Assembly: GCA_050261495.1 (NCBI GenBank)
Contig: JBLNDI010000028.1
Coordinates: forward strand, 1-34,157
Length of the DNA: 34,157 nucleotides
Origin: JBMNKL01 sp050261495
GTDB lineage: Bacteria; Bacillota; Clostridia; Acetivibrionales; DTU013
Reading direction: 5' to 3'
The position numbers and the translations under genes are program-made. This document shows, piece after piece, positions 30,541 to 34,157 of this stretch. The stretch's first letter is position 1. Every line of letters starts with the position of its first letter. The notes beneath the pieces were generated by a model that was not told the DNA's origin, ran no database searches, and was given only the letters and a program-made list of their open reading frames with translations.

Positions 30541-31068
30541 TCACTTTGTCAATTCAAGGTATACTACCGGCGCGGCGTCGCCTCTCCTGGCGCCAAGCCT
30601 GTATATCCTGGTGTAGCCGCCGCTGACTCCCTTGAATTTCGGCCCGATTTCATCGAAAAGCTTGTCAACAAGGTTGATGTACTTGCCATCTTCATCTTTT
30701 ACCCTGTATATCCAGTTCATGGCCTTTCTTCTCGCGTTAAGCCTTGACGGCTTGTCAACCGTCACCAGTTCGGTTTTTGTTTCCCTCTCAACGACCTCGT
30801 ATTTCCTGCCGTTTTTTGAAGTGACGGTCTTGGTTATCTTTCTGCCTTTGCTGTCTTTTTTCGCAACGGTCACCTTTATTTGCTTCGACGTTATGTTGCC
30901 GTCTTCTTTTATAGCCATGGCAATCAAATTTTCAGCGATAGCCTGTACCTCCTTCGCTCTCGCTTCGGTGGTTTCTATCCTGCCCTTGTGCATCAAAGCC
31001 GTAACAAGGCCTTTCAGCATAGCCTTTCTTTGATCGGTAGCGCGTCCCAGTTTCCTGTATGCAGGCAT
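30541..31068 (-). CDS. rplQ: 50S ribosomal protein L17 with internal insertion
   Basis: Ribosomal protein L17, 175 residues. The conserved start MPAYRKLGRATDQRKAMLK and end GGYTRIYRLGARRGDAAP are intact. L17 is usually about 115-130 residues; the excess is a Lys/Thr/Glu-rich insert at about residues 55-106, between the AKE helix region and NARRKAMNWI. ATG 31068 follows GGGGAGG at about 8 nt; the frame upstream overlaps rpoA. It begins 22 bp after rpoA. Confidence 0.96.
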   Translation of the reverse strand: MPAYRKLGRATDQRKAMLKGLVTALMHKGRIETTEARAKEVQAIAENLIAMAIKEDGNITSKQIKVTVAKKDSKGRKITKTVTSKNGRKYEVVERETKTELVTVDKPSRLNARRKAMNWIYRVKDEDGKYINLVDKLFDEIGPKFKGVSGGYTRIYRLGARRGDAAPVVYLELTK

Positions 31069-31090
31069 TGTAATTACCTCCCCTACTATT

Positions 31091-32038
31091 TCATTCCTCG
31101 CTCGGAGCAAGTGACAATCCCAGCGCGTGAAGCTTCTGCAGCACTTCCTCCAGTGATTTTCTTCCGAGGTTCCTTACTTTCATCATGTCTTCCTCGGTCT
31201 TGTTTGTAAGATCCTCGACGGTGTTGATACCCGCTCTCTTCAAGCAGTTGTACGACCTCACCGACAAATCAAGCTCTTCTATTGTCATTTCGAGAACCTT
31301 TTCTTTCTTGGTCTCTTCTTTTTCAACCATTATTTCGGTATGCTTTGCATGATCCGAAAGATCAATGAACAAATTCAAATGCTCGCTTAAAATTTTCGCG
31401 CCCAGGCTGATGGCCTCATCCGGTTTGAGGCTGCCGTTTGTCCATACTTCCAGCGTAAGCTTGTCATAATCCGTAATCTGGCCTACACGCGTATTTTCCA
31501 CCGTGTAGTTGACTTTTCTTACGGGAGTGTAAATGGAATCAATGGGTATTATGCCAATCGGCTGTCCCGGCTGCTTGTTCTTTTCCGCCGGCACGTATCC
31601 CCTGTTCTTGTTCACAACCATTTCCATGTAGAACCTGGCGTCGCCATTCAGGGTGCAGATATGAAGATCCGGGTTCAATATCTCCACATCGGAATCCGCC
31701 TTAATGTCACCGGCTGTCACGGGCCCTTCGCCGTCGGCATCGATATAGATTATTTTAGGTCCGTCGCTGTGAAGCTTCAGCGAGAGGTTCTTTATATTGA
31801 GGATGATTTCCGTCAGATCCTCAATTACCCCGGGAACCGTTGAAAACTCGTGCAGAACACCATCTATCTTTATCGACGTTACCGCAACGCCCGGCAGCGA
31901 CGATAAAAGAATCCTTCTGAGAGAATTCCCAAGCGTGATGCCATAACCTCTTTCCAGCGGTTCAACGACAAATTTCCCATAAGTATTGTCATCTGCAGAT
32001 TCCACGCATTCGATTTTCGGTTTTTCTATTTCAATCAA
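31091..32038 (-). CDS. rpoA: DNA-directed RNA polymerase alpha subunit
   Basis: Alpha subunit of RNA polymerase, 315 residues. The N-terminal dimerisation domain has the hallmark EPLERGYGITLGNSLRRILL, and the C-terminal domain has LSVRSYNCLKRAGINTVEDL and the KVRNLGRKSLEE helix that contacts UP elements and activators. Two TTG codons stand in tandem (32041 and 32038); the second gives the standard MIEIEKPKIE start and is better spaced from GGGAGGG, so I chose it. It lies between rpsD and rplQ as in most Firmicutes. Confidence 0.98.
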   Translation of the reverse strand: MIEIEKPKIECVESADDNTYGKFVVEPLERGYGITLGNSLRRILLSSLPGVAVTSIKIDGVLHEFSTVPGVIEDLTEIILNIKNLSLKLHSDGPKIIYIDADGEGPVTAGDIKADSDVEILNPDLHICTLNGDARFYMEMVVNKNRGYVPAEKNKQPGQPIGIIPIDSIYTPVRKVNYTVENTRVGQITDYDKLTLEVWTNGSLKPDEAISLGAKILSEHLNLFIDLSDHAKHTEIMVEKEETKKEKVLEMTIEELDLSVRSYNCLKRAGINTVEDLTNKTEEDMMKVRNLGRKSLEEVLQKLHALGLSLAPSEE

Positions 32039-32107
32039 CAAAAACCCTCCCTTAATTTACAATATTGTTGTTTATTATGAGGGCAACTCCTTGCTGCTGT
32101 ATACGCA

Positions 32108-32734
32108 TTACTTCGAGTACAACTCGACAATAAGGTGTTCCTTGATCGGCAAATCAATATCTTCCCTTGCAGGCAGCGAAACAACTTTACCGGTAAGGTT
32201 TTCGGCATCGAATTCCAGCCACTTCGGAATTACCTTGCCGCCCGCTATATCAATAATAGACTTCAATTTATCGGAGTTCTTGAACTTGTCCCGTACCCCG
32301 ATAATATCGCCGGGCTTCAAAAGTAAGGAAGGTATATTGACCTTTTTCCCGTTAACCGTAAAGTGGCCATGCCTAACGAGCTGTCTCGCCTCGGGTCTTG
32401 ATGTTGCCAGTCCCAACCTGTATACTATATTATCAAACCTGCTCTCAAGAATCTGCAGAAGGTTCTCGCCTGTTATTCCTTTTTTCTTGACTGCCATCTC
32501 GAAATAACGCCTGAACTGGTTTTCGAGAATTCCATAAAAACGTCTTGCTTTTTGCTTTTCACGCAACTGCAGGCCATACTCGGACATTTTCTTCTTCTGC
32601 TGCCCATGCTGCCCGGGAGCATAACTCCTTCTCGTCACGGAACACTTGTTTGTATAGCACCTTTCTCCTTTTAGGAAAAGTTTTTCGCCTTCTCTGCGGC
32701 AAAGCCTGCAAGACGCATCCGTATACCTTGCCAT
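32108..32734 (-). CDS. rpsD: 30S ribosomal protein S4, zinc-binding form
   Basis: Primary 16S rRNA-binding protein S4, 208 residues. The N-terminal Cys9-x2-Cys12-x13-Cys26-x4-Cys31 set shows the zinc-binding (C+) form. The S4 RNA-binding domain (RLGLATSRPEARQLVRHGHF) is in the middle. GGAGG lies before ATG 32734. In Bacillus rpsD is a single gene elsewhere; here it is in the alpha operon between rpsK and rpoA, as in E. coli and many Clostridia. Confidence 0.98.
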   Translation of the reverse strand: MARYTDASCRLCRREGEKLFLKGERCYTNKCSVTRRSYAPGQHGQQKKKMSEYGLQLREKQKARRFYGILENQFRRYFEMAVKKKGITGENLLQILESRFDNIVYRLGLATSRPEARQLVRHGHFTVNGKKVNIPSLLLKPGDIIGVRDKFKNSDKLKSIIDIAGGKVIPKWLEFDAENLTGKVVSLPAREDIDLPIKEHLIVELYSK

Positions 32735-32753
32735 TTATTCCAGCACCTCCATA

Positions 32754-33155
32754 TTACACTCTTCTTCTTTTAGGCGGCCTACATCCGTTATGCGGTATAG
32801 GTGTCACGTCCTTGATAAGGCTCACGTCAAGACCGGCTGCCTGTAAAGCCCTTATTGCGGCTTCCCTGCCTGCTCCGGGTCCCTTAACATAAACCTCCAC
32901 GGTCTTTAGGCCATGTTCCATCGCAGCTTTCGACGCAGCTTCAGCAGCCATCTGAGCCGCAAATGGCGTACTTTTCCTGGATCCCCTGAATCCCAATCCT
33001 CCTGCGCTTGCCCATGAAATAGCATTTCCTGCGGTGTCGGTAATTGTTACTATTGTATTATTAAATGTTGAACGAATGTGCGCAGCGCCACGTTCAATAT
33101 TTTTACGTTCTTTTCTTTTCCTGGTGGTTCTTTTCGCAGTAGTTTTCGCGGCCAT
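32754..33155 (-). CDS. rpsK: 30S ribosomal protein S11
   Basis: Ribosomal protein S11, 133 residues. NTIVTITDTAGNAISWASAG, FRGSRKSTPFAAQ, VKGPGAGREAAIRAL and the basic end HNGCRPPKRRRV identify it. The N-terminal ~20 residues are basic and disordered as usual. GAGGAGG precedes ATG 33155; it begins 17 bp after rpsM. Confidence 0.98.
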   Translation of the reverse strand: MAAKTTAKRTTRKRKERKNIERGAAHIRSTFNNTIVTITDTAGNAISWASAGGLGFRGSRKSTPFAAQMAAEAASKAAMEHGLKTVEVYVKGPGAGREAAIRALQAAGLDVSLIKDVTPIPHNGCRPPKRRRV

Positions 33156-33172
33156 TCGATTATCAACCTCCT

Positions 33173-33547
33173 CTATGACTTCTTCCTATGAACGCCTACC
33201 GTCTTCTTCGGTCCTTTTCTTGTCCTGGCGTTCGTTTTTGTCCTCTGGCCCCTGACAGGCAAACCGAGCCTGTGCCTTCTGCCTCTATAACAGCCTATTT
33301 CAATCAACCTTTTAATATCAAGGGAAATATCTCTCCTGAGATCGCCTTCCACCTTGTATTCCTTGTCGATGATTTCCCTAAGCCTGCTAATCTCGTCGTC
33401 TGTAAGATCCCTAACCCTTGTGTCCGGGTTTATACCGGTCTTTTTCAAAATCTCGTTGGATTTGCTCCTTCCCAGGCCAAAAATATATGTCAATCCTATT
33501 TCCACACGTTTTTCCCTGGGCAGGTCTACTCCGGCAATACGTGCCAT
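33173..33547 (-). CDS. rpsM: 30S ribosomal protein S13
   Basis: Ribosomal protein S13, 124 residues, starting MARIAGVDLPREKRVEIGLT with the helix-two-turn-helix segment and the conserved GCYRGRRHRLGLPVRGQRTK and a basic tail. The frame is open six codons further to 33565, but GGAGG placed 11 nt before ATG 33547 and the family start decide. It is preceded by an unusually long non-coding stretch with its own promoter. Confidence 0.98.
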   Translation of the reverse strand: MARIAGVDLPREKRVEIGLTYIFGLGRSKSNEILKKTGINPDTRVRDLTDDEISRLREIIDKEYKVEGDLRRDISLDIKRLIEIGCYRGRRHRLGLPVRGQRTKTNARTRKGPKKTVGVHRKKS

Positions 33548-33798
33548 CTTGTCAAACACCTCCAAAATATTCCAAACCTTAAAAATGTGCCGTTTTCGTC
33601 AACCCGGGACGTTTCCCGGCAATGAGCCGCACCGGGAGCGTTCCCCTTCATCTATCAATTAACACCCGGATCATGACCGGAAACCCGGACATGCAGCCGC
33701 TCCAGGGTGATCAATTTCAAACCGGAGAAAAATGGTTGATAATCGATTCTGACTGCAAATCAAGCAGAGATTATATCATATTCTTTTTCACAAAACAA
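33548..33798 (-). promoter_or_regulatory. Internal promoter and ~215-nt leader before rpsM
   Basis: On the minus strand TTGTTT (33793-33798) and TATAAT (33770-33775) are 17 bp apart, with TG one base before the -10. Transcription would start near 33763, leaving a leader of about 215 nt before rpsM. The leader contains self-complementary G/C-rich segments (for example CTCCCGG, GCCGGGA and GTCCCGGG between 33600 and 33640). The rpmJ-rpsM gap (290 bp) is otherwise without genes, whereas in most relatives it is a few tens of bp. Confidence 0.6.
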
Positions 33799-33837
33799 GT
33801 TTTTTTTGCAGCCGGGAAATTATCCCCATTGTCCCGC

Positions 33838-33951
33838 TCAGCCCTGCTTCTGTTTATGCTTGGGGTTTTCACATATTACCATTACTTTACCTTTTCTCTT
33901 GATTATCTTGCATTTTTCACATATTGCTTTTACTGATGGTTTAACTTTCAT
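33838..33951 (-). CDS. rpmJ: 50S ribosomal protein L36
   Basis: Ribosomal protein L36, 37 residues, MKVKPSVKAICEKCKIIKRK to the end HKQKQG. The zinc ligands Cys11, Cys14, Cys27 and His32 are present (C+ form). GGAGGG precedes ATG 33951. It lies between infA and rpsM in the standard order. Confidence 0.96.
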   Translation of the reverse strand: MKVKPSVKAICEKCKIIKRKGKVMVICENPKHKQKQG

Positions 33952-33992
33952 CCCAAACCCTCCTTGAGTATTGTTCCATGCCGCTTATTGCT

Positions 33993-34157
33993 TTACTTCG
34001 CTCTCCATGTGATTCTGCCGCGCGTCAGGTCATACGGCGACAATTCCAATGTCACCCTGTCCCCGGGCAGAATCCTGATAAAATTCATCCTCAGCTTGCC
34101 GGATATGTGGGCAAGCACCTTGTGCCCGTTTTCCAACTCCACTTGAAACATCGCATT
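33993..34157 (-). CDS. infA: Translation initiation factor IF-1, 3' part
   Basis: The minus strand from the window edge encodes the last 54 residues of IF-1: NAMFQVELENGHKVLAHISG, KLRMNFIRILPGDRV, LSPYDLTRGRITWRAK. About 18 N-terminal residues lie outside the window. The fold is a single OB domain that occupies the ribosomal A site at initiation. It is followed by rpmJ after 41 bp. Confidence 0.96.
   Translation of the reverse strand, partial: NAMFQVELENGHKVLAHISGKLRMNFIRILPGDRVTLELSPYDLTRGRITWRAK

Overview
This 34 kb window reads as a chromosome segment of a spore-forming member of the Clostridia (Bacillota). The evidence is gene content and order: an infA-rpmJ-rpsM-rpsK-rpsD-rpoA-rplQ alpha-operon followed by energy-coupling-factor (ECF) transporter genes, truA and rplM-rpsI; a tig-clpP-clpX run followed by a membrane-anchored sporulation-type LonB; a Crh-like HPr with Gln at position 15; and strong GGAGG ribosome binding sites throughout. 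A GH95 fucosidase fits a plant- or glycan-degrading lifestyle. I cannot name a genus from the sequence alone. There are no rRNA or tRNA genes, CRISPR arrays, phage genes or transposase genes.

Layout. 1-5.9 kb is accessory: a GH95 alpha-L-fucosidase (+), a HAD phosphatase and a PHP phosphoesterase (-) separated by a 12-bp tandem repeat, a small protein with two Cys4 modules behind a structured 5' leader, and a lytic transglycosylase without a signal peptide. 5.9-6.2 kb is a cluster of same-orientation DnaA boxes touching the end of tsaD. 6.2-9 kb carries tsaD, a gene-poor stretch with a possible 31-codon ORF and two terminators, and uppP with an 11-bp iterated repeat upstream. 9-14.3 kb is the protein quality-control block lonB, clpX, clpP and tig. 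14.5-17.5 kb holds a metallophosphoesterase, uvrC and crh. 17.7-19.7 kb is a tightly overlapped ECF sigma factor / zinc anti-sigma / bactofilin-like membrane protein operon. 19.9-22.4 kb holds a DUF192 gene, a ~480-bp foldback element, and the overlapping chain amidohydrolase-tsaE-tsaB-rimI. 23.7-34.2 kb is the ribosomal protein / rpoA / ECF transporter region, read on the minus strand and cut by the window edge inside infA.

How the genes work together. TsaD, TsaB and TsaE are three of the four proteins that make tRNA t6A; TsaC is not here. Trigger factor, ClpXP and LonB form a folding and proteolysis set. EcfA1, EcfA2 and EcfT form the shared energising module for vitamin or metal uptake with substrate-binding S proteins encoded elsewhere. 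Two departures from the usual order stand out: a eukaryotic-type hexokinase sits between ecfT and truA, and a class I methyltransferase on the opposite strand splits ecfA1 from ecfA2.

The signals most worth following are: (1) a promoter-proximal three-way-junction RNA whose closing stem could compete for the downstream ribosome binding site (4589-4713); (2) the DnaA-box cluster beside tsaD; (3) the foldback element that supplies the stop codon of rimI; (4) several small tandem repeats and short ORFs in the gaps; (5) a promoter and long leader inserted between rpmJ and rpsM.
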